From positions 1 through 64,000 of the forward strand of contig JAGWWS010000001.1 of the NCBI GenBank assembly GCA_018970255.1: a stretch of 64,000 bases of DNA. The letters run 5' to 3'. This DNA is from Verrucomicrobiota bacterium. Lineage in GTDB: Bacteria > Verrucomicrobiota > Verrucomicrobiia > Chthoniobacterales > Terrimicrobiaceae. The position numbers and the translations under genes are program-made. This document shows positions 33,025 through 43,999 of this stretch, one piece after another (position 1 is the stretch's first letter; each line of letters opens with the position of its first letter). A model generated the notes under the pieces. The model searched no databases, was not told where the DNA came from, and worked only from the letters and a program-made list of their open reading frames with translations.

Positions 33025-34391
33025 GCGCCGAGCGCCTTTTTCCAGCGGGCCAGTTCGCGCCCCACATTCGCCGGCGACGGTGCCCCCGGGGCCTTCCTCG
33101 CTGCCAGCGCGGATTCCAGGTCAAAAGCCGCATCGACCACTTTCCGCGTAAGCACGGGAGATGCTGCGGCAAACTCGGCGTCCGCCAGCTTGTGCAGCGG
33201 CACCCCCTTTTTCCCCGCCAGCGCCACGAGCCCGCCGACAATCTCATGCGCCTTGCGGAAGGGAACGCCCCCTTCGACCAGCCGGTCCGCCAAATCGGTC
33301 GCGAGCAGCAGCGGGTCTGACGCCGCCCCGAGTGCGCGGTCCCCGCAGAGCGAGGCTCCATCGAGCATTTCGGCGAAGAGCACCAGCGTGTCGGACGCCG
33401 TTTTCACGGAGTCGAAGACGGGCTCCTTGTCCTCCTGCATGTCTCGGTTGTAGGTAAGCGGGAGGCCCTTCATCACGGTGAGGAGCGCCATGAGGTTCCC
33501 GTAGAGCCGGCCCGCTTTGCCGCGCGCCAATTCGGCGATATCCGGGTTTTTCTTTTGGGGCATCAGGCTCGAGCCGGTCGTGTGGCGGTCGCTGAGGGCG
33601 ATGAAGCCGAACTCCGCGGAAGCCCACAGGATGACATCCTCGCTGAGCCTGGAAATGTGCATGCCCATGATCGCGATGGCCGCCAGCGCCTCGCAGGCGA
33701 AATCGCGGTCGGCCACGGCATCCATGCTGTTCGCCGTGGGTTTCGAAAAACCCAGTTCCTTTGCGACCGCTTCCCGGTCGAGTTCGATGGTCGATCCCGC
33801 AATGGCGCCCGACCCGAGTGGGCAGGCATCCATCCTCGCGGCGGCATCGGCAAGGCGGCCGGCATCGCGGTCGAGCATTTCGACATAGGCGAGCAGGTGG
33901 TGCGCGAACAAGACCGGCTGCGCCCGCTGCAGGTGCGTGTAGCCGGGCAGGACGGCCGCGCTGTGCCGGGAGGCGAAGCCCACCAGCGAGCGCTGCAGCC
34001 CACGGACCTTCGAAACCAAATCCCCGCAGGCCGTGCGCAGCCACATTTTGAAATCCACGGCCACCTGGTCGTTGCGGCTCCGGGCCGTGTGCAATTTCGC
34101 CCCCGCATCGCCGATGCGTTCGGTAAGCGCCGCCTCGATATTCATGTGCACATCCTCGAGCTCTCGCCGGAATTCGAATGTCCCAGCCGCGATTTCCCCG
34201 CCGATTTGCCGCAGCCCGGCTTCGATTTTTTCAAACTCGCCCTGCGTGAGGATGCCCGCCGCGGCCAGCGCCCGCGCGTGTGCGATGCTGCCGCGGATGT
34301 CCTCGCGGTGGAGTTGCCAATCGAAGCCCACGGATTCCCCGTAGGCTTTCAGCAGCCCGCTCTGGTCCTCTTCGAAACGCCCCTTCCACAT
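33021..34391 (-). CDS. argH: Argininosuccinate lyase
   Basis: ArgH splits argininosuccinate to arginine and fumarate. The 456-residue protein has the superfamily signature GSSLMPQKKNPD with the catalytic serine loop, TARSRNDQVAVDFKMW and HTHLQ-like YTHLQRAQPV. It lies six bases downstream of the fur-like gene and overlaps tatC. Arginine made here could feed the arginine decarboxylase at 46543, but the loci are separate. Confidence 0.96.
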   Translation of the reverse strand: MWKGRFEEDQSGLLKAYGESVGFDWQLHREDIRGSIAHARALAAAGILTQGEFEKIEAGLRQIGGEIAAGTFEFRRELEDVHMNIEAALTERIGDAGAKLHTARSRNDQVAVDFKMWLRTACGDLVSKVRGLQRSLVGFASRHSAAVLPGYTHLQRAQPVLFAHHLLAYVEMLDRDAGRLADAAARMDACPLGSGAIAGSTIELDREAVAKELGFSKPTANSMDAVADRDFACEALAAIAIMGMHISRLSEDVILWASAEFGFIALSDRHTTGSSLMPQKKNPDIAELARGKAGRLYGNLMALLTVMKGLPLTYNRDMQEDKEPVFDSVKTASDTLVLFAEMLDGASLCGDRALGAASDPLLLATDLADRLVEGGVPFRKAHEIVGGLVALAGKKGVPLHKLADAEFAAASPVLTRKVVDAAFDLESALAARKAPGAPSPANVGRELARWKKALGA

Positions 34392-34397
34392 GGCGCG

Positions 34398-34883
34398 TTA
34401 TGCGGGAGCCCCCCCCGCGGCCTTGCGGCAACTGCCGCGCAATTGGAATTCGTCGCACCGCGCCTCGATCTTCACGGTTTTGTTCGAGGGCGAAAAACCC
34501 ATGCGGCGCGTGATGCAGTTGCCGAGCAGTTCCATGTTCGGGTCCTCGAATTCGAAAATCCTTTTGCAATCCACGCAGACCAGGTGGTTGTGGGTCGGGT
34601 GCTCGAGGAAGTTCGGGTCGTAGATTTTCGTGGCGCCGCCAAGGTCGAGTTCCCGCAAGAGCCCGCTCTCCACCAGCAGCGGGAGCGTGCGGTAAACGGT
34701 CGCGCGCGAAACCGATGTGTCGATGCCCCGGGCCATGGCGAGCAATTGCTCCGCGGTGTAGTGCTCGGTCGTGCCGAAGGCGGCATCGATGATGGCGTCG
34801 CGCTGGGAGGTTTTCCTCAATCCGCGCCCGGCGAGGAAGCCATGCAGCACCTCGCGCACGCTTTCGCGGGGAATCGTAGCCAT
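34398..34883 (-). CDS. Fur family metal-dependent transcriptional repressor
   Basis: The 161-residue protein has the winged helix RKTSQRDAIIDAAF to SRATVYRTLPLLVESGLL, then the metal-binding part PTHNHLVCVDC with the His/Cys ligands, and a second Cys pair at the C-terminus (RCDEF to GSC). This is the Fur/PerR/Zur family; the metal cannot be decided from sequence. I chose ATG 34883 (MATIPRES); upstream codons are GC-rich and lie next to the SRP RNA. argH follows by six bases. Confidence 0.9.
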   Translation of the reverse strand: MATIPRESVREVLHGFLAGRGLRKTSQRDAIIDAAFGTTEHYTAEQLLAMARGIDTSVSRATVYRTLPLLVESGLLRELDLGGATKIYDPNFLEHPTHNHLVCVDCKRIFEFEDPNMELLGNCITRRMGFSPSNKTVKIEARCDEFQLRGSCRKAAGGAPA

Positions 34884-34930
34884 CGCGGCGCAGGCTACCG
34901 GCGGGCGGGCGCGAGTCAAGGCGGGGGAGG

Positions 34931-35026
34931 GACACCAGGGAACCACGGCAAAGTGGAGCTGGCTACCGTTGCTGCATTCCTGCCCTGGCGGGGTTCGCCG
35001 GTCCGCAGTCCATGGCCCCTGGCAAC
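34931..35026 (-). ncRNA. ffs: Small bacterial signal recognition particle RNA (4.5S)
   Basis: The minus strand carries the universal SRP domain: CAGG, a 3-bp stem GCA/TGC with the GGAA tetraloop (34980-34977), and AGCA on the other side, flanked by CGAACCCCGC and AACGGTAGCC as in many bacterial 4.5S RNAs. The outer arm pairs GCCAGGG with CCCTGGT and CCATGG with CCGTGG. The RNA joins Ffh to target signal peptides at the ribosome. Ends are set from the outer stem and may be off by several bases. Confidence 0.9.
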
Positions 35027-35114
35027 GCGGAACCTAAGGCGCCCCCCACCCCGCTGGCAAATGGCAAATCCCCCGCGGCTTGCCGCCATCCACCGCCCGT
35101 GTTCAATTCCGCCC

Positions 35115-36158
35115 ATGCCACAGCCCGACCAAGATTCCATCCGCGCCGCCCTCGCCACCGTCAAATACCCGGGCTTCTCCCGCGACATCGTTTCCTTCGG
35201 CATCGTCAAGGAAGCCACCGCCAACGGCGCCGACATTTCCGTCCAGCTCGTCCTCGCCACCAACGACACCGGCACCGCGAAAAAAATCCAGGCCGACTGC
35301 ACAGCCGCGCTGCAAGCCATTCCCGGGGCCGGCCGCGTGGATGTGCGCATCGATATCCAAGCCCCGGCCGCGCCCACCGGTGGCGCCGGCCCCGCGCGCA
35401 TCGATGGCGTGAAACACATCATCGCCGTCGCCAGCGGCAAGGGCGGCGTGGGAAAATCCACCGTCGCCGCGAACCTCGCACTCGCACTCGCCCGCTCCGG
35501 CGCGGCCACCGGGCTCTGCGATTGCGACATCTACGGCCCCAGCATCGCCCTCATGTTCGGGGGCGCCAACGAACGCCCCACCGCCGACGAGGAAAACCGC
35601 ATCATCCCCATCCGGCGCCACGGCGTTGCGCTCATGTCCATGGGCTACCTCCTCGACGAACACTCGCCCGCAGTCCTGCGCGGCCCCATGGTCACCCGAT
35701 ACACCCAACAATTCCTGCGCCAGGTCGCCTGGGGCGAACTCGATTTCCTTGTCCTCGACCTCCCGCCCGGCACCGGCGACATCCAACTCACGATCGTGCA
35801 AACGGTCGCCCTCTCCGGCGCCATCATCGTCACCACGCCGCAGGAAGTCGCCCTCATCGACGCCCGCAAGGCCATCGCCATGTTTGAAAAAACCAATGTC
35901 CCCGTGCTCGGCATCGTGGAAAACATGAGTTGGTTCCTGTGCCCCGGCGATGGGAAGCGCTACGACATCTTTGGAACCGGCGGTGGAGCCCGCGAGGCCG
36001 CGCGCTTGAAAGTGCCATTGCTCGGGGAAATTCCCATCGAACCAAAGGTCCGCGAAGCCGGCGACACCGGCCTCCCCGCCGTCGCCTCACACACCGAGTC
36101 CGAAGCCGCAAAAGCATTCCTCTCGGTGGCAGGAAAAATCCAGTCGGTGCTGGCTTAG
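35115..36158 (+). CDS. mrp: Mrp/ApbC-type ATPase, iron-sulfur carrier-like
   Basis: The 347-residue protein has an N-terminal DUF59/MIP18-like domain (residues 1-90), then a P-loop ATPase with the deviant Walker A GKGGVGKST, DCDIYGPSIA, and LDLPPGTGDIQLT. Mrp proteins carry [4Fe-4S] clusters between dimers through a CPxC motif. Here that spot reads CPGDG: Cys276 is present but the second cysteine is Asp279, so standard cluster binding looks impaired. It is divergent from the SRP RNA gene. Confidence 0.93.
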   Translation: MPQPDQDSIRAALATVKYPGFSRDIVSFGIVKEATANGADISVQLVLATNDTGTAKKIQADCTAALQAIPGAGRVDVRIDIQAPAAPTGGAGPARIDGVKHIIAVASGKGGVGKSTVAANLALALARSGAATGLCDCDIYGPSIALMFGGANERPTADEENRIIPIRRHGVALMSMGYLLDEHSPAVLRGPMVTRYTQQFLRQVAWGELDFLVLDLPPGTGDIQLTIVQTVALSGAIIVTTPQEVALIDARKAIAMFEKTNVPVLGIVENMSWFLCPGDGKRYDIFGTGGGAREAARLKVPLLGEIPIEPKVREAGDTGLPAVASHTESEAAKAFLSVAGKIQSVLA

Positions 36159-36198
36159 GAAAAACTGACCGCCGTTTCGGCCAAACGGGTGCCGAAAA

Positions 36199-36840
36199 TC
36201 AGGAGGCGAGCGGCTTGCCGCAGAGTTCGTTGAACTTTTTCGACTGCGAGGAACTCAGGACCGAGCGCATTTCGAGCGATTGCTCGAGTCGGTAGTTTCG
36301 GAGCAGGTCGATGCGCTGTTTGTGGCTGAGCGTGCCGTCCTCGAACGAACTGTTGGTTTGAGACACGAACTCAAGGCCGAGTTTGCGGATTGATTCGATT
36401 TTCGCGACCTGTGAGGCGGAGAGGCCGAGTTGTTTTTGAACCTTCGGCGAGACGAGCATCGTGTAGCCGAGGATGCGGTTTTGGATTTCGTGAAAGCGGG
36501 TGGCCTGGGCGGGAGTGAGAATCGAAAGTGCCCCGGCATTGTTGCGGTCGATGAGACCGAAAAGGCGCTGGTCGGCGGTGAGGTCGTCCGCGTTTGCCGA
36601 GGAACCTTTCTTGATGAGGTTTTTTGCGGAGGACTTGAGTTGACGGCGCAGGGTGTCGAGCCGGGCGGTTTGCTTCGAATCGAGTTGGAGGTCGGCACGA
36701 ACCTGAGGAACGCCGAGCAGAATCGCCACCGATCCTGGATAATCGGTGGCGCGAGTGGTGGCGCGGACCGTCGCGGCACCGCAGGCCATGAGGCATGCGG
36801 CGGCGAGGAGGGCGACGGTGGTGGCGCGCGGGGACATCAT
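36199..36840 (-). CDS. Exported helical protein, possible lipoprotein
   Basis: The 213-residue protein starts with a signal peptide ending in LMACG, which could be a lipobox. The rest is helical and charged, with repeated LTADQ/LTPAQ and LSASQ-like stretches ([30 protein letters not shown]), the spacing seen in periplasmic Spy/CpxP-like or LTXXQ proteins. A chaperone or metal/stress sensor role is only a guess. Its start overlaps the transaldolase stop by four bases (ATGA). Confidence 0.6.
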   Translation of the reverse strand: MMSPRATTVALLAAACLMACGAATVRATTRATDYPGSVAILLGVPQVRADLQLDSKQTARLDTLRRQLKSSAKNLIKKGSSANADDLTADQRLFGLIDRNNAGALSILTPAQATRFHEIQNRILGYTMLVSPKVQKQLGLSASQVAKIESIRKLGLEFVSQTNSSFEDGTLSHKQRIDLLRNYRLEQSLEMRSVLSSSQSKKFNELCGKPLAS

Positions 36841-37799
36841 GCGTTGAATCCGTTGGCGACGATTTTTTCGAGCGAAACGATATCGGCCGCGAATTTACGG
36901 ATGCCCTCGGCGAGCTTGTCCGTCGCCATGGCGTCCTCATTGAGCAGCCAGCGGAAGGTTTTTTCATCCATGTGGATTTTCAACACATCGGACTTCGCCG
37001 CCTCGGCGGGATCGAGCTTCCGGACGACCGGTGTGTTGGATTCCTGGAGTTCCTTGAGAAGTTCGGGAGCGATCGTGAGCAGGTCGCAGCCGGCGAGTTC
37101 GAGAATCTGGCTGGTGTTGCGGAAACTCGCGCCCATGACCTGGGTCTGGTAGCCGAATTTTTTATAATAGGCGTAAATGCGCTCGACGGATTGAACGCCG
37201 GGATCGTCAGCGCCGCGAAAATCCTTTCCGCTTTTTTCTTTGTAGTAGTCGTAAATACGGCCCACGAACGGCGAGATGAGGCGCACGCCGGCTTCGGCGC
37301 AGGCGATGGCCTGGGGCAGCGAGAAGAGGAGCGTGAGGTTGCAGTTGATGCCTTCCTTTTGGCAAACGGCTGCGGCCTGCGCGCCTTCCCAGGTGGAGGC
37401 GATTTTGATGAGGATGCGCTCGCGCGGGGTGCCGAGTTTTTCGTAAAGGCCGATGAGATAGCGCGCCTTCTCGATGGTGGCTTGGATGTCGAAAGAGAGA
37501 CGGGCATCGACCTCGGTGGAGACGCGGCCGGGGACGATTTTCAGAATCTCGCGGCCGAAAGCGATGAGCAGGTCGTCGATGACCTTGCGGTGTAAGGCGG
37601 GGCCGGTGAGAGAGCTGGAGCGGTTGTCGGCGATGGCTTTTTCGAGCAGGTGCTTGTATTCCGCGTGCTGGACGGCCTTGAAAATGAGGGTCGGGTTGGT
37701 GGTGGCGTCCTGTGGGGTGTAGGCGCGGATGCTTTCGAAATCCCCGGTATCGGCGACGACGGTGGTGAACTGCTTGAATTGGTCGAGGGTGGTGCTCAT
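36837..37799 (-). CDS. tal: Transaldolase
   Basis: Transaldolase moves a dihydroxyacetone unit in the non-oxidative pentose phosphate pathway. The 320-residue protein begins [11 protein letters not shown] and has [13 protein letters not shown] and [11 protein letters not shown] with the Schiff-base lysine near residue 131, matching the TalB-type family. ATG 37799 fits the family N-terminus. It is coupled to the exported helical protein downstream; there is no metabolic link seen. Confidence 0.96.
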   Translation of the reverse strand: MSTTLDQFKQFTTVVADTGDFESIRAYTPQDATTNPTLIFKAVQHAEYKHLLEKAIADNRSSSLTGPALHRKVIDDLLIAFGREILKIVPGRVSTEVDARLSFDIQATIEKARYLIGLYEKLGTPRERILIKIASTWEGAQAAAVCQKEGINCNLTLLFSLPQAIACAEAGVRLISPFVGRIYDYYKEKSGKDFRGADDPGVQSVERIYAYYKKFGYQTQVMGASFRNTSQILELAGCDLLTIAPELLKELQESNTPVVRKLDPAEAAKSDVLKIHMDEKTFRWLLNEDAMATDKLAEGIRKFAADIVSLEKIVANGFNA

Positions 37800-37900
37800 G
37801 AGGTTTTGATTCCCTGCGACTCTGGTGAGCGCGTCGCGGGAATGCAATCGGTATTATCGCACAACACAGCACGCGCCGTGCCATGAGCAGACAGCGCCTT

Positions 37901-40231
37901 TCACGTGACGGGAGGGCGACCCGACCACCATGCGGGAAGCAAAGTTCGGTGACGCTGTTCGGTGAATCTCCGGTCGATCAGAAGAATCGAACCGGTATCC
38001 GATGTGGAGCGGATGAGGCGGCCGGCGGCTTGAAGCACGCGTTGCATTCCCGGGAACAAATAGGCGTAGTCGAAGCCCCGCCCATGAGTGGAATCGAAAT
38101 GCCGGCGCAAAATGTCGCGTTCGAGTGAGAGCGATGGCAGTCCGGTGCCGATCACACAAACTCCGACAAGACGATCCCCGGGCAAATCGATGCCCTCGGA
38201 AAACACTCCGCCCAGCACCGCAAGGCCCGTGGTGTTTGTGGCGCGGGTGAAATGCGCCAGAAAATCCGACCGGGCTTTTTCATCCATGGCGGAGGTTTGA
38301 ATGGCGATCGGGATTCCGCCAATCAACGGCTCCAAGATTTCGCGAAGCGCAGCGAGATAAGAGTGCGACGGACAAAAAACCAAGTGGTTGCCGGGCCTAA
38401 CCCGGATGTGCTCTGAAACAGCCTCAGCGACGGCCGGCAGGGTTTGTTCACGAAAGCGGAGCGTGAGTTCGAGCGGAAGAACACGGAGCGACACCTGCTC
38501 GGATGAAAAAGGGGAATCGAGTTGGACGGAGTCATCCTCCGCTCCACCTCCCAGCAGGTCGTGGAAATACTCGAGCGGCGAAAGCGTCGCTGAAAAAAAT
38601 ACGGCGCTGCGGACCTTTTTCAAATCGGAGCGCAATCGTTCCGAGGGGTCCGCACAGAAAATCCGGACCTCTCCCGCCGGCGAGCAAATCGTTTGGCAGG
38701 ATTCGTCGTAGGCATCCACAGCGCCCAGCCAATCCGAGAGGGCGAACCAAGGCTCGATCCAGCCCGACAACGGCGTGCCCGGCGCGAGCGAAATTAGAAC
38801 CGCCTCCAACGCCTCCTTGGCTGCGCGGCATGGCTCGACGAGTTCCTTGGGCAGAGCGTTGAGGGCGATTTTATTTTCATGATGAGCCTGCCGGGGAATG
38901 GATGGCTCCTGACTCGCTGCCTTGCCAACGAAGTCCAAGAGCGCCTCCGCAGCCTGCCGCAGCGCCCGCTTTGCTTTTGCCGAACCTTTCGCGCGCTGCG
39001 CCCCAGGCCGAATCTCCAAATCCCCCACGGAGAGAGCTGCGGAATGCATCTCCCGGCTTCGCTCCACCAAGTTGTGCACCTCGTCCACGAGAAGCACATG
39101 TTTCGCGGAGGCATCCTCGCCGAAGTGCCGCTGCAACCGCGCCGAGGGGTCAAAGGCATGGTTGAAGTCCCCGATGACCACATCGCACCAATCCGAGATA
39201 TCAAGCGAGAGTTCGTGCGGGCAAACCATGTGCCGACGCGCCACATCCTCGATTTGCTCACGCCCGATTCTGGTGAGCCGCGACAGCTCCTTCATCGCTT
39301 CGCGAGCCCGGTCGTAATACCCGACTGCATACAGACACGACCTCGGGTCGCAACCACCCGGATCTTCCGAGAAACAGATTTTGTTCTTCGCGGTGAGGGT
39401 CACACTGCGGAATTCCGCGCCCGCCGACTCCAACTTCCGGAGGGCTTCCTCTGCCGCGAGGTGACCGGGTGTTTTTGCCGTAAGATAAAACACCCGCCCC
39501 TCACCGAGCAGCGGCAGTGCTTTGAGGGCGGGGAACAGCACGGCCAGGGTTTTTCCCAATCCAGTCGGCGCCTCTGCAAAAAGATGATGACCGTTACGAA
39601 TCGCCCGATAGGCCCGTCGCGACAACTCCCGCTGGCCGCCGCGGAACGAAAACGGAAACTCCAAGGTTTCCATCGAGGCATCGCGCCGAGTCCGCCGCCG
39701 GGCCTCGGGAAGAATCCACTCGAACCAGACATCCAGCGTATGGCGCAAAAACGCCTCGAGCGATTCCCGCGTTTCGCGCAGCACCGTGTGGAACTCCGCA
39801 CCGGTGCCGAGATGCCAATGCGTCAGTCGCAACTCGACCTCCTCCCATCCCCGCTGCGTCGCAAGAATGGCCCCGTAGATTTTCAACTGCGCGAGATGCA
39901 ACAGGTCCGCTTTTCCATTCCAAAAGCGGTCCACGGTCTTGATTTCCTCCACCAGCGGTGGATTCGAGCCGGCCATCACACCATCCGCCCGCCCGTAAAT
40001 GACGGTCTCGACGCCCTCCCGGCACTCGCGCCACTCGACCGCCACCTCGGAATCATAATCCCCTCCCCTCGCCTTCTGCACCCACCGATGCCCCCTCACC
40101 CCCTCTTTCGCCCGGTCGACCCCGCGAAACCCCGCTTCCCCGACAAGATTTCCACGACGATGAACGAAGGAGACCAATTCCTTCACCGATGAGGGAAACA
40201 CCACGACTTTCTGTTTGCGCTCCTTGGTCAC
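37901..40231 (-). CDS. Rad3/XPD-like DNA helicase with PD-(D/E)XK nuclease-like N-terminus
   Basis: The 776-residue protein joins two parts. Residues about 50-170 look like a Cas4/RecB-type PD-(D/E)XK fold (GRADGVM and EEIKTV). From about 195 it is a superfamily 2 Rad3/DinG/XPD helicase with TGLGKTLAVLFP as Walker A, LLVDEVHNL as motif II, and an Fe-S domain with Cys residues in KICF, GCDPRSCLY and MVCPHEL. The C-terminal RecA-like domain has GGVFSEGIDL and QAAGRLIRS. It probably processes damaged DNA. The start is GTG 40231, 30 bases after the ArsR-methyltransferase stop. Confidence 0.87.
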   Translation of the reverse strand: MTKERKQKVVVFPSSVKELVSFVHRRGNLVGEAGFRGVDRAKEGVRGHRWVQKARGGDYDSEVAVEWRECREGVETVIYGRADGVMAGSNPPLVEEIKTVDRFWNGKADLLHLAQLKIYGAILATQRGWEEVELRLTHWHLGTGAEFHTVLRETRESLEAFLRHTLDVWFEWILPEARRRTRRDASMETLEFPFSFRGGQRELSRRAYRAIRNGHHLFAEAPTGLGKTLAVLFPALKALPLLGEGRVFYLTAKTPGHLAAEEALRKLESAGAEFRSVTLTAKNKICFSEDPGGCDPRSCLYAVGYYDRAREAMKELSRLTRIGREQIEDVARRHMVCPHELSLDISDWCDVVIGDFNHAFDPSARLQRHFGEDASAKHVLLVDEVHNLVERSREMHSAALSVGDLEIRPGAQRAKGSAKAKRALRQAAEALLDFVGKAASQEPSIPRQAHHENKIALNALPKELVEPCRAAKEALEAVLISLAPGTPLSGWIEPWFALSDWLGAVDAYDESCQTICSPAGEVRIFCADPSERLRSDLKKVRSAVFFSATLSPLEYFHDLLGGGAEDDSVQLDSPFSSEQVSLRVLPLELTLRFREQTLPAVAEAVSEHIRVRPGNHLVFCPSHSYLAALREILEPLIGGIPIAIQTSAMDEKARSDFLAHFTRATNTTGLAVLGGVFSEGIDLPGDRLVGVCVIGTGLPSLSLERDILRRHFDSTHGRGFDYAYLFPGMQRVLQAAGRLIRSTSDTGSILLIDRRFTEQRHRTLLPAWWSGRPPVT

Positions 40232-40261
40232 CGTTTCTTGGAAACCTACCGCAAGGCGGAA

Positions 40262-41182
40262 TTACTTGTGAGCAAAAGCCAGAAGCGTCTGGAAAAATGG
40301 CGCATCCGGTTCGCGCGAGACAATCGAAGTCTCCACCGAAGAAAAGCCCGCTTTTTTTAGCATTCGCTGCAATTCGATTTCCGAAAATCCCAGCCACACA
40401 TGGCCGTAGAGTTCACGAGTCTTTTCATGGGTGTGCGAGAGCAGGTCGAGGACGAGCACCCGCCCGCCGGGGCGCAGAATGCGGTGTGCGGCCTGGAGCG
40501 CCTTCTGCGGCGCCGCCGCATGGTGGAGGGCCTGGCTGAAGAGCGCGAGGTCCACGCTGCCGGAATCGATGGGCGGGTCCTCGATGTCCCCGAGGCGGTA
40601 TTCGAGGTTCGGGAACCCATGCTCCTTCGCGAGCTTCGATCCGAATTCCACCATCTTCTCGGAGTTGTCGATGGCGATGACCTTTTTCGCCGTCCGGGCG
40701 AGGAGTTGCGATAGAGTGCCTTCGCCCGCGCCGAGGTCCGCAATCGCCATCGGCGGCAGCAGGCGCAGCAGCCCATGGGCGAGCGCTTCCCAAGACCTGC
40801 CTGGCACATAGGCGCGGCCGAACTTTCCGGCGAGCCGGTTGAAATACTCCGCCGCCTTGTCCTTGCGCTTCCTCAGGGTGAAAGCGAGGTGCGCCTTGTC
40901 GGCGGCGGCCTCCTTCAATTCCCCCCTCGCCGCCTCGAGCACCGCCAGCGCGGCGGGACCGGGGTCCTCCGCCGCAGAGTAGAAAATGTTTTTCCCCACG
41001 CGGCGGTCGTTCACCAGGCCCTCACCCTTGAGCAGCGCCAGGTTCGTCGAAATCCGCGACTGCGCCAGCCCGAGGATTTCCTGCAATTCCGCGACCGTCA
41101 GCTCCTCCTCCACCAGCAGCAGCGCCAGCCGCAGCCTCACCGGGTCCGACAAAACCCGCAGCGATTTCAGGATTGACGCCAT
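40262..41182 (-). CDS. ArsR-type regulator fused to a SAM-dependent methyltransferase
   Basis: Residues 1-95 form an ArsR winged helix (LRVLSDPVRLRLALLL, ELQEILGLAQSRISTNLALLKGEG). From about residue 130 a class I methyltransferase fold follows, with IADLGAGEGTLSQLLA as the SAM motif and LALFSQALHHAAAP. This fusion, next to metK and ahcY, fits a sensor that reads SAM or SAH through its methyltransferase-like domain; the related SahR of proteobacteria controls the same genes with an ArsR domain alone. It lies divergently, 69 bases from the metK start. Confidence 0.88.
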   Translation of the reverse strand: MASILKSLRVLSDPVRLRLALLLVEEELTVAELQEILGLAQSRISTNLALLKGEGLVNDRRVGKNIFYSAAEDPGPAALAVLEAARGELKEAAADKAHLAFTLRKRKDKAAEYFNRLAGKFGRAYVPGRSWEALAHGLLRLLPPMAIADLGAGEGTLSQLLARTAKKVIAIDNSEKMVEFGSKLAKEHGFPNLEYRLGDIEDPPIDSGSVDLALFSQALHHAAAPQKALQAAHRILRPGGRVLVLDLLSHTHEKTRELYGHVWLGFSEIELQRMLKKAGFSSVETSIVSREPDAPFFQTLLAFAHK

Positions 41183-41188
41183 GGAACA

Positions 41189-41214
41189 TATCTACATATT
41201 TGAATTCGAAGATA
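41189..41214. promoter_or_regulatory. Candidate operator between the ArsR fusion gene and metK
   Basis: The divergent gap holds TATCT-N16-AGATA as a perfect 5-bp inverted repeat and, nested in it, TTTGAATTCGAA (41199-41210), palindromic at 10 of 12 positions. AT-rich dyads of this length are typical ArsR-family operators. No riboswitch is visible here, so the fusion protein is the likely control of metK-ahcY. Confidence 0.5.
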
Positions 41215-41251
41215 GGTAAAGACCAACCTCAACCAGAAAGACCCAAACACC

Positions 41252-42448
<1,197 letters not shown>

Positions 42449-42460
42449 AAATTACAAAAA

Positions 42461-43969
42461 ATGCCTTCTAAAAAATCACCCAAAGCCACGGCTGCCGCTG
42501 TCCTCGCCGAGCTCACCGCCGCCACAGCCAACCTCGCCAAATACTCCGCCGCGACCCCGCGGGGCTCCGACTATGTCGTTGCCGACATCTCGCTCGCCGA
42601 GTGGGGGCGCAAGGAAATTTCCGTCGCCGAGCACGAGATGCCCGGCCTCATGGCGGTCCGCAAAAAATACGCGAAAGCGAAGCCCCTCAAAGGCGTTCGC
42701 GTCACCGGATCGCTTCACATGACGATCCAAACCGCTGTGCTCATCGAAACCCTGGTCGACCTCGGCGCGCAGGTCCGCTGGGCAAGCTGCAACATTTTCT
42801 CCACCCAAGACCACGCCGCGGCCGCCATCGCCGAAACCGGCACGCCGGTCTTCGCGTGGAAAGGCGAGACGCTCGAGGAATATTGGGAACTCACGCTCAA
42901 GGCCATCACCTTCCCGGGCAACGAGGGCCCGCAGCTCGTCGTCGATGACGGCGGCGATGTCACCCTCCTCATCCACAAGGGCGCCGAACTCGAGAAAGGC
43001 GACAAATGGGCCTACCAACCCGCCGACAACCACGAGGTCTCGGTCGTCAAAGCCCTCCTCCGCCGCGTGGCCAAGGAGCGCCCCGGTTTCTGGACAAAGG
43101 TCGCAAAAGCCTGGAAGGGCGTTTCCGAGGAAACCACCACCGGCGTCCACCGCCTCTACCAACTCGCCGAGGCGGGCAAACTCCTCGTCCCCGCGATCAA
43201 TGTGAACGACTCGGTGACGAAGTCGAAATTCGACAACCTCTACGGCTGCCGCGAATCGCTCGCCGACGGCCTCAAGCGCGCCACCGATGTGATGATCGCC
43301 GGAAAAGTCGCGGTCGTCTGCGGCTACGGCGATGTCGGCAAGGGCAGCGCCCACTCGCTCCGCGCCTACGGGGCCCGCGTGGTCGTCACCGAAATCGACC
43401 CCATCAACGCCCTCCAGGCCGCGATGGAAGGCTTCGAGGTGAACACCGTCGAAAGCACGCTCGGGGTCGGCGACATCTATGTCACCACCACCGGCAACAA
43501 GGACATCATCACCCTCAAGCACATGCTCGCGATGAAGGACCAGGCGATCGTTTGCAACATCGGGCACTTCGACAACGAGATCCAGGTCGAGCAGCTCAAG
43601 AAGCACAAGGGCGTCCGCATCGAGAACATCAAGCCGCAATACGACCGCTACTACCTCCCCGGCGGGAAAAAGAGCATCTACATGCTTGCCGACGGCCGCC
43701 TCGTTAACCTCGGTTGCGCCACCGGCCACCCGAGCTTCGTGATGTCGAATTCCTTCACGAACCAAACGCTCGCGCAAATCGACCTCTGGCAGAACAAGGA
43801 CAAATACAAAAAGACCGTTTACCGCCTGCCCAAGAAGCTCGACGAGGAAGTCGCGCGCCTGCACTTGGAAAAAATCGGTGTCGTCCTCACGAAGCTCTCC
43901 AAAGACCAAGCCGAATACCTCGGCGTGCCGTCCGAGGGGCCCTACAAGCCCGAGCACTACCGCTACTGA
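42461..43969 (+). CDS. ahcY: Adenosylhomocysteinase
   Basis: AhcY splits SAH into adenosine and homocysteine, keeping methylation reactions running. The 502-residue protein has [13 protein letters not shown], the NAD-binding [13 protein letters not shown], and [24 protein letters not shown] near the C-terminus. The length over 470 residues indicates the form with an extra insert, common in bacteria and eukaryotes. It follows metK in an operon, so SAM supply and SAH removal are co-transcribed. Confidence 0.97.
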   Translation: MPSKKSPKATAAAVLAELTAATANLAKYSAATPRGSDYVVADISLAEWGRKEISVAEHEMPGLMAVRKKYAKAKPLKGVRVTGSLHMTIQTAVLIETLVDLGAQVRWASCNIFSTQDHAAAAIAETGTPVFAWKGETLEEYWELTLKAITFPGNEGPQLVVDDGGDVTLLIHKGAELEKGDKWAYQPADNHEVSVVKALLRRVAKERPGFWTKVAKAWKGVSEETTTGVHRLYQLAEAGKLLVPAINVNDSVTKSKFDNLYGCRESLADGLKRATDVMIAGKVAVVCGYGDVGKGSAHSLRAYGARVVVTEIDPINALQAAMEGFEVNTVESTLGVGDIYVTTTGNKDIITLKHMLAMKDQAIVCNIGHFDNEIQVEQLKKHKGVRIENIKPQYDRYYLPGGKKSIYMLADGRLVNLGCATGHPSFVMSNSFTNQTLAQIDLWQNKDKYKKTVYRLPKKLDEEVARLHLEKIGVVLTKLSKDQAEYLGVPSEGPYKPEHYRY

Positions 43970-43999
43970 TTTCGGCACCACGAACGGTGTGAACAGGAG

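Noticed and set aside
41183-41251. SAM or SAH riboswitch upstream of metK-ahcY
   Set aside because: The gap is only 69 bases with none of the conserved cores; the divergent ArsR fusion is the better regulator.
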